DNA of 64,000 nt from Nymphaea colorata (taxonomy: Eukaryota; Streptophyta; Magnoliopsida; Nymphaeales; Nymphaeaceae): positions 7,906,204-7,970,203 of the forward strand of contig NC_045139.1 of assembly GCF_008831285.2 (NCBI RefSeq), read 5' to 3'. A program made the position numbers and the translations under genes. How positions within the stretch are numbered: position 1 is the first letter of the stretch; each line of letters starts with the position of its first letter. This document shows, piece by piece, positions 1 to 13,200 of the stretch. The notes under the pieces are model-generated. The model saw nothing but the letters and a program-made list of their open reading frames with translations. It was not told the DNA's origin and searched no databases.

Positions 1-109
1 CATGTCGCTTAAAACCATGCTCAACAACTGGCCATGACAAATTTATATTTTGTGATGATTTTTAGCAAAAGAAAATAAAAAAAAAAAACATCTGACCATA
101 AAAGTAGCT

Positions 110-112
<3 letters not shown>

Positions 113-195
<83 letters not shown>
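113..195. repeat. (TA)n microsatellite, about 83 bp
   Basis: Uninterrupted TA dinucleotides. The left flank (about 60-112) is similar to the left flank of another TA tract near 35.04-35.10 kb; both contain a version of CCATA(A/G)AAGTAGC. Confidence 0.95.
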
Positions 196-196
<1 letters not shown>

Positions 197-1869
197 AAAG
201 AAGTTTGATGTCCTATTTTTTATCGTTGTTCTCCCATCGTCGGGTGGTAATCATATTCACTTATAAACTGCGTAATGTAAAATAATTTTTTGAAAAGTGA
301 ATGACTATTAGTACATTGACTTTGAAAAACTTTACATATGAGTTCATGAGCTATCCGAATAAGTTGATTAGACACTTGTAAATAAGTCACATAGTTTGTA
401 ACCCGAGAAAAATAAAATATGTAATCATATAAATTTGAATATTTTGTATCAATGTACGTTGTTTTGTTTGATTGAAACATGACTTATTATGCTTGAGGCT
501 TAAAAGACCTGAAAGCTAGTAAGATACGAGTGAAAGACATGAATCATTGTTATATATTTACGTATGACCATTCAGATTGTGTCAACTGTCAACTAGTAAA
601 TAATATTAATTGTGCCACACTTCTCTTATAGAAAATTGGGTGCAAAAGGAGGAAAATAGCTCTAGGTATATATTGGAGTGATTTTTGTTAGAAAGAAAAA
701 TATTTATGATTTTGTTTAAGTGTACATTTATTTTTTGCTTAAAAATTTTTAATCGCTTAATTTGAATTTGGGATGACATAATATTTGTCTACTAAAAAAA
801 TGAGGTTATCCACATGTTTGATGAAACTTTTCAATAATAATTTATATATCCATCAAGAACAAGGGTCGCAACTTGAACTCATATAGTCTACATTTCGGAA
901 AGTCCACGTTCAACATCGGCCATTATCTCTTCATATCAGACTTCGAGAAAACAAACAACAATTATACAGAACAAAAGCAAAGCTGCTACGAACTTATGTA
1001 TCAACAATATGAGCTGCGATGGCTTTGATTTCAATCTCCATCAACCAACTAGTGATGCCGTAGTCATTGGGTAAATGGAACACTTTGTGACTGTTTTAAA
1101 AATATGTCTTAAAAATTGTGGTAGATTTATGAACAAGTACATAGTTCTGTGTTCCATGAATATGCTCAAATCCTAGTAGATTTGTGAAACAATTACAAAT
1201 TGTTTTAACAATCAAATTACCCTTAAATGAACTTGTATTTTGACACATTTGTAAGTGTTTGGCATGATCAGTTTAACAATATAGCTATCATTGATTAAAA
1301 AAGCTACTTTACATGTGTGTTCTCAAGAATCATCTAGCCATCTTATGCACAATTTTTTTCTTTATACACGCTTCATCGAGGTTGTGTTAGTTTGCTTTTT
1401 TTTTTTTTTTATTTCCTTTCTTTTCGTTATCCAAGCCTTGAATGAAATATAAGATGTAATCGACGTTTGTTTGAAAAAATAAATTTGCAATTAGATTCAG
1501 ACATTGACAAACTTGGAGACAATTTTGTGTAAAACGAAAAATTGATATATCCGTCCATTAGGAATATTAGCTCATGAACTTCGCACAATGACATAAGCAG
1601 GAGAGCAAGTTTGATGTGCCACCTTGTGTACACAACGAGCGTATGTCGGGGGCTGGATCATACTACCAATAATGCATATTTACTTCAATACCTTAACATA
1701 GCATGCGTCAACTATATCACATTTCTATCATTATCTCATACCCTTCTTATCTCATGCCCATAGCGATCTGAAAAAAGTGGTATGAGATAATAACATGAAA
1801 CATAAGATAATGAGAGAGAGAGAAAGGAAAATAACATTAACATAAGATAATGAGTATAAGATAATGACA

Positions 1870-1975
1870 TAGATGTGAGATAACAATAGAGATACGAAAT
1901 AACGACATGAGCGAAACAAGTAAGATAACAATAAAGATATGAAATAACGACATGAGCGGAACAAGTAAACAACAA
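1870..1975. repeat. Tandem duplication, unit about 52 bp
   Basis: Two adjacent copies share AACAATA(G/A)AGATA, GAAATAACGACATGAGCG and AACAAGTAA with few differences. A looser array of ATAAGATAATGA words lies just upstream (1780-1870). Confidence 0.75.
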
Positions 1976-4710
1976 AGGTTTTTTACCACTTAGAGGAATA
2001 TATTGGTTATAGCGACTGCACGTATCAACTAACACAATCATTGGGTTTGTGCTTTATCAAATCCCAAAACCTTTGGTGACCATGTGGCAGCATCACATGC
2101 GTTTGCACAAATTTTCACGTACCATGGGGCGTACATTACATAACCTGCTTCCCATGGGGGATAATAACAAAGGTTCGTGGTTTTCGTTAGTAAGGCTCAA
2201 ATTTCACATCAGCAAGATTATTCAAACACACGCTAAAGCCACTAGCAGTTGTACAAAAATTAGTAGTCTACAATGTTAATTCCACCAACTAACATAGTAA
2301 GTGAAGCAAATATCGCTTTATAAAATAACCCAACAAAGGAAAAAATAATATAATATAATTTTAGCAACACATTACCATTTTGCAAGGAAGTAGATTATGT
2401 GGTAATATTTATGTGCTATGAGTGAACAATAAGAGATAGTCAAGAAGCTTAATTATGAAGGGTTTTTTAATAGATTATTAGATCATACCTTTAATTTATG
2501 AAATTTGCCACCCATAGCACAATCTATAAAAGTCAAACATGGTTTTTCTTCCACACATTTTGTTTCTTTTGCCTTTTTTTTTTTTTTCATGTGTGATTGT
2601 AAGGCTGTGTCTAACAAATAGTCCCCTATTTTTTGAGATATTGTACAAGTTAAACAATGGTTGAAAAAAAAACTGATGATATTCTTTTAATATTTTGAAG
2701 ATCGGTGATCTTTGTATTGATGTACGCTTAGTGAGACTCTCTAGTTCTTATTATCAAGTGAACAAGAGGAGTATTTTATTATAACACTCAACCAGAGGGC
2801 CAAAGTCCCCCACCCTTCCTTCAATTTTCATTAAAGTATTAAGTCTGCTTTCAATGTCTCAAGATAACACTCATACTATGCTTAAACTTGCAGATCGCTG
2901 CCCCTTATTTGCAGCATCAGAAGTTAACTCTTCGAAAATTCGACGTACCAGGCTCCGTCCACTCATTGTGCCAACCCTCTCAACATTACTCTCCATTTCA
3001 TGTTACTTTTGTTCTTTTCCCTTTGAATTGACAAGTTAAGCTAGACAGTGCAATATTAAATTAACTTGTCAAAGTCACTTCAATGATGTTAACTTTTTGC
3101 CTAAATTAGACTCAGCCAATAGAGCTATGCCAAGAATGCACAACTCTTAGCGTTATCTGACTTAAAAGTCTTAAACCTTGTTCCCTATATTAAAAAAATA
3201 AAACGATGAGAAATTTAGCGGTGTAGCACAAAGTGGGATTTGAATCAATTAGTGCCACAAAGTGTTGAGTCTATAATCTACACTTTAGTGTAATTAAGTC
3301 CGCCAACAAGTACAGTTTAGATAGGCAACTAAATCTAAAGAACAAGGATTTTTACTAAGTAGATACACTTTCATGCTTTTTCTTTCATCTACTGTTCAGC
3401 TATAAAATAATTTGCTCGAAATATTTTACAGCATGGTGTTGTGGGAAATATCAAGTTCTTGGGGGCGCCTAGGCCATGACCCCACTCTGGCCAATGAGGA
3501 AAAAAAAAATACATTAAAAAAATAAAATTTTTCAATTGCACCATGTGTTTTTTTTATTTGAATTCAGTTGGCCCTACCCAGATTCAGAAGTTGGATTGTT
3601 GTTCCGCTCCTGAACAAAATCCTACCTCCACCCCTATTCAAAGTTTGTAAAGAAACGTTCCAGCTACGGTCTGTTGGGTATACTCGTCGAAATATGGGCC
3701 AATTATAATCTTATTTTGTAGTTAGAGCTACCATGATTGCTATTTTGAAAATTTATTGTGTTTTAGTATGTTGGTGCTTTATGAATGCATTATGATTATA
3801 TTTGATTGGACGTTTCTTGTACATATGGTTAAATCTAAAACAGTTTGAGTACAAAATTGTCTTAAACTTGAGAATGAATGATCCTGAAGACAACGTGCCA
3901 CACCAACAGCAGGAGGCTGCATTTAAAGATAAATGTTTAGGTCATAAACTTAACTCACTAAATTTACTTTATCAAACTCTGTGGTCCCTAACTGATTATG
4001 TGAATATGGAGACCAATGAAATATTATATTTTCCGACAAAAAATGGCTCAAAACATGTGAAAGAAATCTGAAACTTTCATGCAAATGCAAATTTGGTAAC
4101 AATATTAGATATGAATCGATAAGAGTTCATGATCAATATCGAAATTAAACAAGTTCATATTGGTCTCCATATTTCGACAGAGTTTGTTAAAGTATAATAT
4201 TTAATTCTAATTTGAATGTGACTTCTAAACAAATGGTGAACAAGCAAGATAATGAATTTGAAGAGCATAAGCTGAACCATCATCAATACTGCAGCTACGA
4301 GATACGTAAAAATGGAGAAACGAAAAAATACATTCAATATGGCCATAAAAGCAAAGCCATGTAAAGTTGTTCCAAGGAATTAAGACAGACATTAAGAAAC
4401 CAATGAGATCTCTTTCATTGTGGTGTTTCAAAAATAATCTTAGAGGGCGACTTGTGTGTTATAGACAGACATGAAGGAGCCTCGCTTTCGTGAGCCCCTC
4501 CAGGCCGTGTGGGGAGGCTCAAAGTGAAGCAATATTAATATTCTCATTCTCGTTTTTTACATTATTCTTTCTCACAAAATGCAAAGTAGACAGGTAGTGT
4601 CATCACTCTGCATGGAAGGAATTTCAATTTAGTCTACTCTTTAGGTGAGTGGGAGAGACTCCCCTGCCTCGCAGAGTGTAGAATTTATACCCAAGCGATT
4701 GTTCTGATAA

Positions 4711-4881
4711 CATACATGACATGCTTTTGGTGCCTCGAGATGCTAACACCACTATACAGTCTATACTTCAACTTGCGCATCAACCTTTAATTTATATTAT
4801 GTTAACGTACATGACATGCTTTTGGTGCTTCGAGATGCTGACCCCACTACGCTTCTACTTGAACATCATCCTCCAATTTAT
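4711..4881. repeat. Imperfect direct repeat, two units of about 90 bp
   Basis: The words TACATGACATGCTTTTGGTG, CGAGATGCT and CAACCTTTAATTTAT or CCTCCAATTTAT occur in the same order at about 4711-4798 and 4806-4881. This is a local tandem duplication with several per cent divergence and no coding content. Confidence 0.75.
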
Positions 4882-5233
4882 TTAACCATTCTTAAAATCA
4901 AAATCCATAATACTTGCCGCTGTAATATTTTATCCATCTTGCAAGATCACGTTAAGCAATGAAAAGAAAAAACATGATTTGCTTAGAAAGTCCTTTTACC
5001 ACGAATTATAATTAACAAATTTAAAGTATTATCGTTAAAAACATGAAAAGGTTTACAATAGAAATTAACATATGAGACATGGGCGAATGGATGGTTCGAC
5101 TAAGAATGTGTTAGTTATTATTTTTTCTTTTTTTGTCATAATTTGTTTGTTCAAATGTACTCCACATGGTCGTTCGAGTGTTATCGTTATGTGCTCCTTC
5201 TATGTATATAAGATTTTTGAAATCCCATGTTAT

Positions 5234-5236
<3 letters not shown>

Positions 5237-5311
<75 letters not shown>
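5237..5311. repeat. (TA)n microsatellite, about 75 bp
   Basis: TA dinucleotides directly abutting the left end of the foldback element at 5312-5503. Confidence 0.95.
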
Positions 5312-5316
<5 letters not shown>

Positions 5317-5503
5317 TGAAATCAAGTGGTTGCTGATGTTATTGGATGGCTAAATATTTGAAATTCTTTGCTAATGACACCACAAAACTACTGCTAAAAA
5401 CATAAAAAACCCTTGCTATATTATAAACCATTATTTGATTATAGGTTTTTAGCAATAAATTTTAAGTATTTAACCATCCAGTAACATTTGGCAGTCAGTT
5501 GAA
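5312..5503. mobile_element. Foldback MITE sitting between two TA tracts
   Basis: The left arm (GTGGTTGCTGATGTTATTGG, then ATGGCTAAATATTTGAAATT) is close to the reverse complement of the right arm (ending ACCATCCAGTAACATTTGGC). This gives terminal inverted repeats of about 50 bp around a short AT-rich centre. It has no coding capacity. Both ends run into TA dinucleotides, as in MITEs that use TA targets, such as rice Micron elements inside TA microsatellites. The superfamily is not proven. Confidence 0.75.
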
Positions 5504-5619
5504 TATATATATATATATATCTTATCAACCTATTTACCGCAAGTTTAAGCTATTATAATTTGCAATGTACCTTTATAAGTTTTGGTGATAACTTATGCTT
5601 GACGATAAAAGTACACACT

Positions 5620-5915
5620 AAGTGGGGTTTGCATCTTACCCGACAGAGCAATGTGAATGGGTCAGACGTGGCGTAGATCCGAATGGATCACACTATTCTG
5701 ATATCGTCCGCTCCAGCCGACTCAGTTCAGATCCAAAACTCGTGTTGCCCTTCGGACCCGGGTTCACATCGGACATACCCGGAATCCATATCAGACTAGA
5801 AATGAGATCCCAAATCTAATTCTACCAAACCCAAGTCATTATTAGATCCGAGTTCGGGTCCACAATGGATCGGACCAATAATGACACCAAATCGGAACCG
5901 TTGACATCTCTGATT
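5620..5915. mobile_element. Probable remnant of a hAT-like non-autonomous element
   Basis: The stretch repeats TCGGAC, GGATCGGACC and GGATCCGA-type words and ends with AACCGTTGACATCTCTGA. That end resembles the reverse complement of TAGGGATGTCAACGG-type ends at 18.5 and 49.2 kb. No transposase is present and the left boundary is unclear. Confidence 0.35.
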
Positions 5916-6539
5916 GCCTTGAGAATCTCTCGACTAATAAATAATTAATTAACAATGAATGCTCATCAGTAAATCAGACAAAAGCGATCTCGTTGCTCAT
6001 GCACTTTTATGATGGGGCCACGTGATCCCTGCTGTTGGATCTTCAGATCGGACGGCTTGGATTTCGCGATCCATGTGCGGGCGGCAGCCCCTGCGGTGGC
6101 ACATGCTCGATCATGGATCCATGCGGCCGTCCTGCTCGTCTAATCAAATCTTAAACGGGACAAAACAGAAGAGAATTTTATAGCTAATAAAATATAAAAT
6201 CAATCCAAGAAAACAAGATTTTTCATCGGATGGGTCTCGATTCAGGTTTAGAATCTTTTTACGTGTTTGAATTCAAATACTATCTATATATAAGGATTCA
6301 CAGTCTGAGATGAACCGAGTTTGGAAAATCTTCCTTCATTAAATACTGCTTACTTGTATGATATTTCAAGTCAAATTCAACTGAGTCGCAAGTTGTTGGT
6401 GTTCATTATCAACCTCACTTTTTTGGTATTTTGTTGTCTGAGTAATTGTTGTAATATCTGGTGGTCTAAACTCAGGTTTGATTTAGAAAGAAGTTCGTAT
6501 GGTATTGGAAAGTTCCGAAGAAAATTTCAGATATGAACA

Positions 6540-7219
6540 GAAATTAAATACGAAGTTTTGGATTTGATTAAGAAATTAATGGAAAGGAAGGAGTGAAGAA
6601 GAAGAAAGGGCATTGACCATGTGGAGTGCGCAAGTACTGTAGAGTGAGGAGGGACTCAGAGGGAGGGAACATGATTACAGAGTGTCTATTACTGTTGCAT
6701 GCTGAGCTTGTCATTCAATGAGATCTGGCTCTCTGCCTCGCTCTCCCCTTTCACCCATCCCCATCAACTCCCTCTCTCTCTTCTTCATCTTCCTGCTTCT
6801 TTTCTCTCTCTGGCTATGGCCCTCGATCTTCCCTCCTGTTTTTTTCCATAAATTTTTGGATTCGATTTTCTTTGGCGGAGAAACACGGTGGGTAATCGCA
6901 ATAACTCTTTTCCTCTCTACCCTGTTCATCTTTTCGAAATCTGCGCCATTTTTCCTCCTGCCCTCGATCTTATGCCAGCGAGCCGAACGCTGCCGCTGCA
7001 CTCCCCTTCTCTTCCTCCTGTTCTTCTCTGTCTCCGGAGGGGAAATGGCGGTGCCTCCCCATCGCCAATCCGATCGACCGGGGCCTTCTCCTGTTGTGTT
7101 TGTTCCTGTGCGGGTGCTTGCCTGATCCCTTCTGGAAACTGAGTTTGATTGCGGGTGCTTTGAGCTTTCGTGCTTCTGTGCTTCCTTGTGTGTATCTTGG
7201 CATCTTTTTGCTGAGGGGA
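6540..7219 (+). promoter_or_regulatory. Probable promoter and CT-rich leader of the ORP1-like gene
   Basis: A CT-rich stretch (about 6720-6850) precedes the ORP start and looks like a plant pyrimidine-rich 5' leader. Base composition turns GC-richer here, as in the first exon. Open frames on both strands across 6710-7410 are short, disagree with each other and have no family features. No clear TATA box was identified, so the transcription start is not placed. Confidence 0.4.
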
Positions 7220-10200
7220 ATGAACCCTCTGTGCTGCATTGCTCCCGTTTCGCTCGACCGCGAGCGGAGTGACTCTGCCGCTGTCGTCTCTACCAGAGGA
7301 TCTGCTCCTCCGTTGCTGGAAGATCCCAGCTTCAGGTGCGGCCGGAGTTCGAATTCGAGCGTCAACGGTAGTAGCAAGCACGGTGGTGGCAGTTGCCATA
7401 CTGTCAACAATGGTGGCTGCTCGGAGAATGGACAGGATTCGTACAGACCAAAAGAGACCGCGGTGTCTGTGGCATCAACGACTGCGGTGGGACTGTCGGA
7501 CGGGGCCGGAGTGGATGGACGGAATGTGGCAGGAATACTGTATAAATGGGTGAACTATGGGAAGGGATGGAGAGCCCGCTGGTTCGTTCTCGAAGATGGC
7601 GTTCTTTCGTATTACAAGATCCATGGGCCGGATAAGATCTCCGTTAGCGCGGAGACGGAGAAGGGAGTTCGCGTGATAGGCGAGGAGTCCGTTAGGCATA
7701 TGAGGAAGCAGAGTTGGGGTAATGGTGTGTTGATGAAAAAGAGGAAGCCCTTTGGGGAGGTTCACTTGAAGGTTAGTTCATGGGCATTTTATTTTAGTTT
7801 CTTCTTCTTCTTTGTCTTCTTTTTCGATTGATATTTGATAGTCATCTACTGCATCGATGGATTCGTTTGCCGTCAGTGATGGCATCGTGGAAGCAGGGAA
7901 GCGTGAATATAGGTCTTTCAAACTTCGAAATTTTAGGGGAAATAAGCTTCCGAAGAATGAATAGCCCGCTTTTGTGTTAAGCAACCGAATTTTTTGTTGC
8001 TGTGACGACTAAGGAGTAGTCTTTTCAAGTGAGAGGACCTATACATGCGAAATATTTAATGGTTAGAAATTATATTTTTCAAGGTGCGGGAAAGGAAAGG
8101 CTTTTGCCTGAAACCACCGGGCACGTGTCCAGAGAAAATTTCTAGTGAGCTGTTGATTCAGGCATATTTCAGATTATATAACTCATTTGTGAAAAAATCT
8201 CTTTTAGCAGACTAGTTCCAAAAGACAATGATCATTTTATATAGAAATATTCCAATCGACGTATGCGCGTCCCTGAATGTAAATATTTCATACTTGTGAT
8301 GCATCGGTTAGAAACAAATCTTCGTTCTTCAATTCCTTACTCTTCTTTCTGGTCAACTGAGATTCTTGTAGGAAAAAAATATGCAGTTTGAAAAGAATAA
8401 CAACTCTCTCTCTCTCTCTCTCTCTCTTTTCATGGTAATCTCAATGCGTTGGGGGTCAAGATATATTATTGTCTGTAAAGAGCTCGGTTATGTGAGATGA
8501 CTAGCCTCACTTTATGATAGTCTTCAGTCTTTCGCTACAAATTACCTACTTGCTCTGATCCTTTATCATTGAGGAAAGTCATGATCGCTAATATTTCAAT
8601 ATTCTTCAAGATACTTTCGTTTCTCATACTTTTCCATTTCAGGTTCATTAGGCGTCCTTAATGGTCTTGAGAAATGAAAAGAAGAAGAAGCAATTTTTGC
8701 AAACGAGCTTCATAGGCTTTGAATACCTTATTATGGTAGGCGAAATGGCATTGGATCTGAGCTATAGGGTCCTTTGACCTTTTGAAGTGAACTGTATGAC
8801 CAAGATTGGATGTTTCTTGGATCTGGAGCTGAGATGTTTCAGGTGTTGGTTGTTACGAATCTACAGTTATGAAAAGATCTCCTACCATAACTGTATTTTG
8901 AACGACCTCAGTTCCATATCCCCAAAGTTAATAAGAAAATGAAGACAAGTTTATCTTGTTGCACCAGAGTGCCAGTATTCTCACCCTGTATAGGACGAAT
9001 TGAAGATTGTCATGCGTACATAATCCTCTCTCTCTCACCCACATACACATTACAGTGAAATTGATTCCTGTAAACGAAAGCCAATGTCTTATATCCTAAA
9101 ATACTATTCTAGTTGGGTGGCAGGAATTAGTAACCAGTGTTAGAATTAAAGCAGAAAATAATATGGAAGTAAGGAGAGGGTGGTGATCTAAGTAGCCATA
9201 AAATGCTATTTAGTAGTTAGGTTCCTGGCTTTTGGAAGGACTAGCTGGTCCATGCAACACGACCAGTCAGCAGGCTTGAAGTCCCACTTAATTTGATGTT
9301 TTAAACTGTCAAAAGGGCAAAAAGTGAAAAACAAAATATTTGTAGCACTTGTTTATGGAATCTGTACCTTTTTCTTAAGTCTTATGTGTGAGGCTTTTGC
9401 CTGGGGCATGCTTTTGACTGCAATAATAGAATTTGTATTTTTTAAATGTTAATTTAATGTTGGTAGAATATTGCTGTTAATCTTGGAAACATGTTTGTGT
9501 AATTTTAGCATTATTCTTTGGTGGTCTTATTACTAAGCTACCAATCTATTCTTTTGGTTTTAGGTTTCTTCAATTCGGGGCAGCAGGTCAGATGACAAAA
9601 GATTCTACATTTTTTCGGGCACAAAGACACTTCACTTGAGATGTGAATCTCATGAAGATCGAGCCTATTGGATTGAGGCACTCTTGTCTGCTAAGGATCT
9701 TTTCCCTAGAGTTGTTACAAACGGTGATTCATCTGCAGATGAAATTACTGTATCAACTGACAAACTACGGTGCCGTTTGCTTCAGGAAGGTCTAAGTGAG
9801 ACATCAATTAGGGATTGTGAGTCTATTCTGTTGTCTGAGCTTTCTGATTTACGAGATAAATTGAAGTCTCTTCAGCAGAAACACTACATCCTACTTGACA
9901 CACTGAGACAGCTAGAGGTTATTTCAGTGCTTCCTTGATATTTGAGCAATTTCATTTAATTCTGCTGGCCTAGTCATCTCAGGAAATGTGATTGTGGGCA
10001 TTTACTGATAGGCTGGTCACTCATCGATTTTTCAATTAAAATTTTAGAGGCTTCTCTTTCCATTCTAAGCCCAAGAAATGGAACACTTGGTTGGAGTAGC
10101 CAAACAAACTATTGTCTGAATGATTTATTCATATAGATTCGCATATATGGTTTGGCAGTTATCTGCCACAATTTGACCAATAGTTTACTTCACGTCTTCA

Positions 10201-13200
10201 CCTGTTTATTCATTGAAGATGCTCTTAAAAATCATTCCAGTATTTGTTGCCAACTTAAATTGGAATTATGGCAGATCTAGTCTTCTTAAAGAAGTTTTTT
10301 CCTCTCTTTTTTTCAGACAGAGAAAGTGGAGCTGGAGACTACCGTAGTTGATGAAAGTAAGGAGAGAGATATGGGAATTGTAAATGGGAGATTAAGTGGT
10401 ATGTTTGAGGACCTGATCCTGTTAGTATCCATGGTTTTTGTGACTTTTGTGCGGTCTTTCTTTGTTGTTATTAGTTTTACCTATTTATTACCCTCATTTG
10501 TATTTTCTGATCATATCTTTGGTGTCTTTAATACGTAAAACCGTAAAAGGCGTCTATGCTTTCCGATCATTAAGTAGCTTTAGTTTTGTTGCTTAATTTT
10601 GATGCCAACTGTCTTTATTAGTCTAGCCCTCACTACCTAGTATCGATTTCAATTATGGATTTTGTGTTCCATTCTCTTTTTCTTTGTTCAGATTTTTATT
10701 CAATTCTGTCTGAGGGAACTGGTACAGATTCTGAAGCAGATAATGAAAGCCGAGATGGTCCAGATGGAGAAACTGATGAAGATGATGGAGCATTTTTTGA
10801 TACAAAAGAATTTTGGGCATCCGAATCTTTAAGATGTTCTTCAACTCGTGGTGGAGAGTACAAAAACCTAGTAGATGGTTGGTACACAGGCTTTTCAAGT
10901 GATGCTGATGCAAGAGTAAGGACTATTAACTTCCCTTATGTTAGGAGAAGGAGCAAGTTGCCTGAGCCGAAAGAAAAAGAAAAGCCTGTTGGCCTGTGGT
11001 CAATTATCAAAGAGAACATAGGGAAAGATCTTTCTGGAGTTTGTCTTCCTGTCTATTTTAATGAACCGCTGTCTTCCTTACAGAAGTGTTTTGAGGATTT
11101 GGAGTACTCTTACTTGGTTGATCAGGCCTCAGAGTGGGGTAAACAGGTTTGCTACTTCCCTTTGAATCTCTGATATATATGATGAAAATTGTGTTTCTGG
11201 CCATAAGTGACCTGGATATTTCTTAAACAGGTTTTTTGCTACTACCAGATAATACCTGCCTTAAGATGTGGAGGTTAAAATTCAAAGAGAAACTGAAAGG
11301 GGATAAAACACTCAAATTGTTAAGATGTAACTTTACAGGAATACAAAAGGCAACAATTTTGTTAACCAAATTTACTTCTTGTTGGGTGCTATATGCATGA
11401 GATTGTATTGATATTGATGGAAAACTCAATTCCAGTTTAGCATTATCTCAAAAATCTCTGTACTACTCAATTTGTTGGTCAGATTTGGTACTTTGTGAAT
11501 TCAAATGTCATTTTTAAGAAGTAAGTGAAAATCTATTGCCATATAAGGCGAGGCAGAGAAGCAGGAATGAATAATGAGTTTGAAGGATTTAAGTAATAGC
11601 AGGCACATGTGGGCCATATATGTTGCTTATAGTTATAGATGACTTAAAATTCATTTCCTATTACATTTATTATTTGTATACTATTTTATATTAGTGCAGA
11701 TGGGTGATGGTGTGATTGTGTGCATACGTGAATGTGAATATAACAGAAATATAAGCATTTGGATTGGAGCATAAAATACAATAACCATAGATTAACAGCT
11801 CCACTCAAGAAGCACCCTGTGTGCAGTCAGACCTGATGTGCACTTGGCTTGGGTGTGACTGCCTATTTGAAGCATCCGTCTGACATAGTTTATGTAAGGT
11901 TGAATGAGCAAAGATTTGAATAATGTAGAATGAAAAGTGATTCTTCTCTGTATTCCGTCCCTCTTTGTCTACAGTCTATACACAAACGGGTCTGCATAAA
12001 AGCATACTCACAAACAAAAATGTAACGTTATATTATATTACATTATACACACACACAGACACACATCATCTAGTTTTTTTTTTCATTTTCTAAAATCTAG
12101 CCACTTATCTAATCCCATTTTATGAACCAATAAATGTAACCACTGTCAAGCTTAAAATCCTTATACAATTTGAATTCCACAGTGTATTTTTCTAAACAAT
12201 TGGAACTAATTCTCTCTTTTCAGCACCAGCCACACTAAAAAAGGATACCATACCTCGACTTGTGTTTTAAACCATTCTTACAAACATCAGTGATATCTCC
12301 AAATATCATGATAAGAATGTGTTGAAATTTGAACATTTCACCAAACTGAAAACATTATTACAAGTATCACATTATTTTTCTGAGATCTTTTAGAAAGTAA
12401 GTTTGATATATTTTAAAAATTTGAGGATTTCTTTTAGCATTTTAATACGTAACTTGAACTTCTGACAATGATTTCATAAGGAAATTGGTGAAAGAACTCA
12501 TAATTTGATAACCTACTTTAATGTTTTTATGTACTTTTTGCTGTTTTTGAATTTCCAAAATTTTTATCAGAAAAACAATTTTTCTGACAAATATCTTCTG
12601 AAAAGTTTCATTGATAAAAAATCGTGACAATGTTTTAACGTAAGAAATCTAACTAGAGAAAGTAGAGACATAGATATGGCTGCAGCAATGAAAAGCATAT
12701 ACTGCAGTCATTGCGAAGACATATTGACATTGAAAAGTCAGTGACATAAATTTAGTACTTTGGCCCTGGTAAAGCTTTGTTGTCTGTCAACTTTATAGTG
12801 ATTCAGCTTGTTGGGTATGCCTTTCAGCTCTGCAATGGCCTAGTTCTTGGGTGAAAGTAATGCATGTGACCGCCCAAAATCATCGTCTAGATCTTTTATG
12901 ATGTTGACAAAGAGAGCTTCTCAGTTTGGAGGTTGTGGAGCAAACTGTGGCACAATGGTAAAATATTTACAAAGTATATAATTGGAAAGTGCTGTTTTCT
13001 TGTGTTATATATTCTAAAACTCTTTCCAGAACACTAAGATTATCATTAACCTAGATGATTCCAGGTCTTGATGCCACCTAATTTCTTAATGAAGCTGAGA
13101 TAAGGAAGCAGAAAACTGAGCCTGTAATTGAAACTCAATGTAATTTAATGTGGACATCTTATGCTATTTTTTTTCTCTGTTTTTAGACCTGTTTCAAAAG

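Larger units (their letters stand above)
1..6539. other. Gene-poor AT-rich spacer
   Basis: I find no coding region with family features here; open frames are short and low-complexity. The stretch holds two long (TA)n tracts, a foldback MITE near 5.3-5.5 kb, tandem duplications near 1.9 and 4.8 kb, and a 5.65-5.9 kb remnant rich in GGATC and TCGGAC motifs. A GC-richer patch at 6010-6140 includes CCACGTGATC (a G-box core) and may be distal regulatory DNA of the ORP gene. Confidence 0.7.

Noticed and set aside
5072-5353. Frame with alternating Ile-Tyr residues
   Set aside because: A translation of the (TA)n microsatellite; the same applies to frames at 34557-34796, 45544-45855 and 60903-61219.
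6926-7410. Long minus-strand open frames of about 150 codons opposite the ORP first exon
   Set aside because: They lie antisense to the PH-domain exon, follow its GC-rich composition and show no family features.
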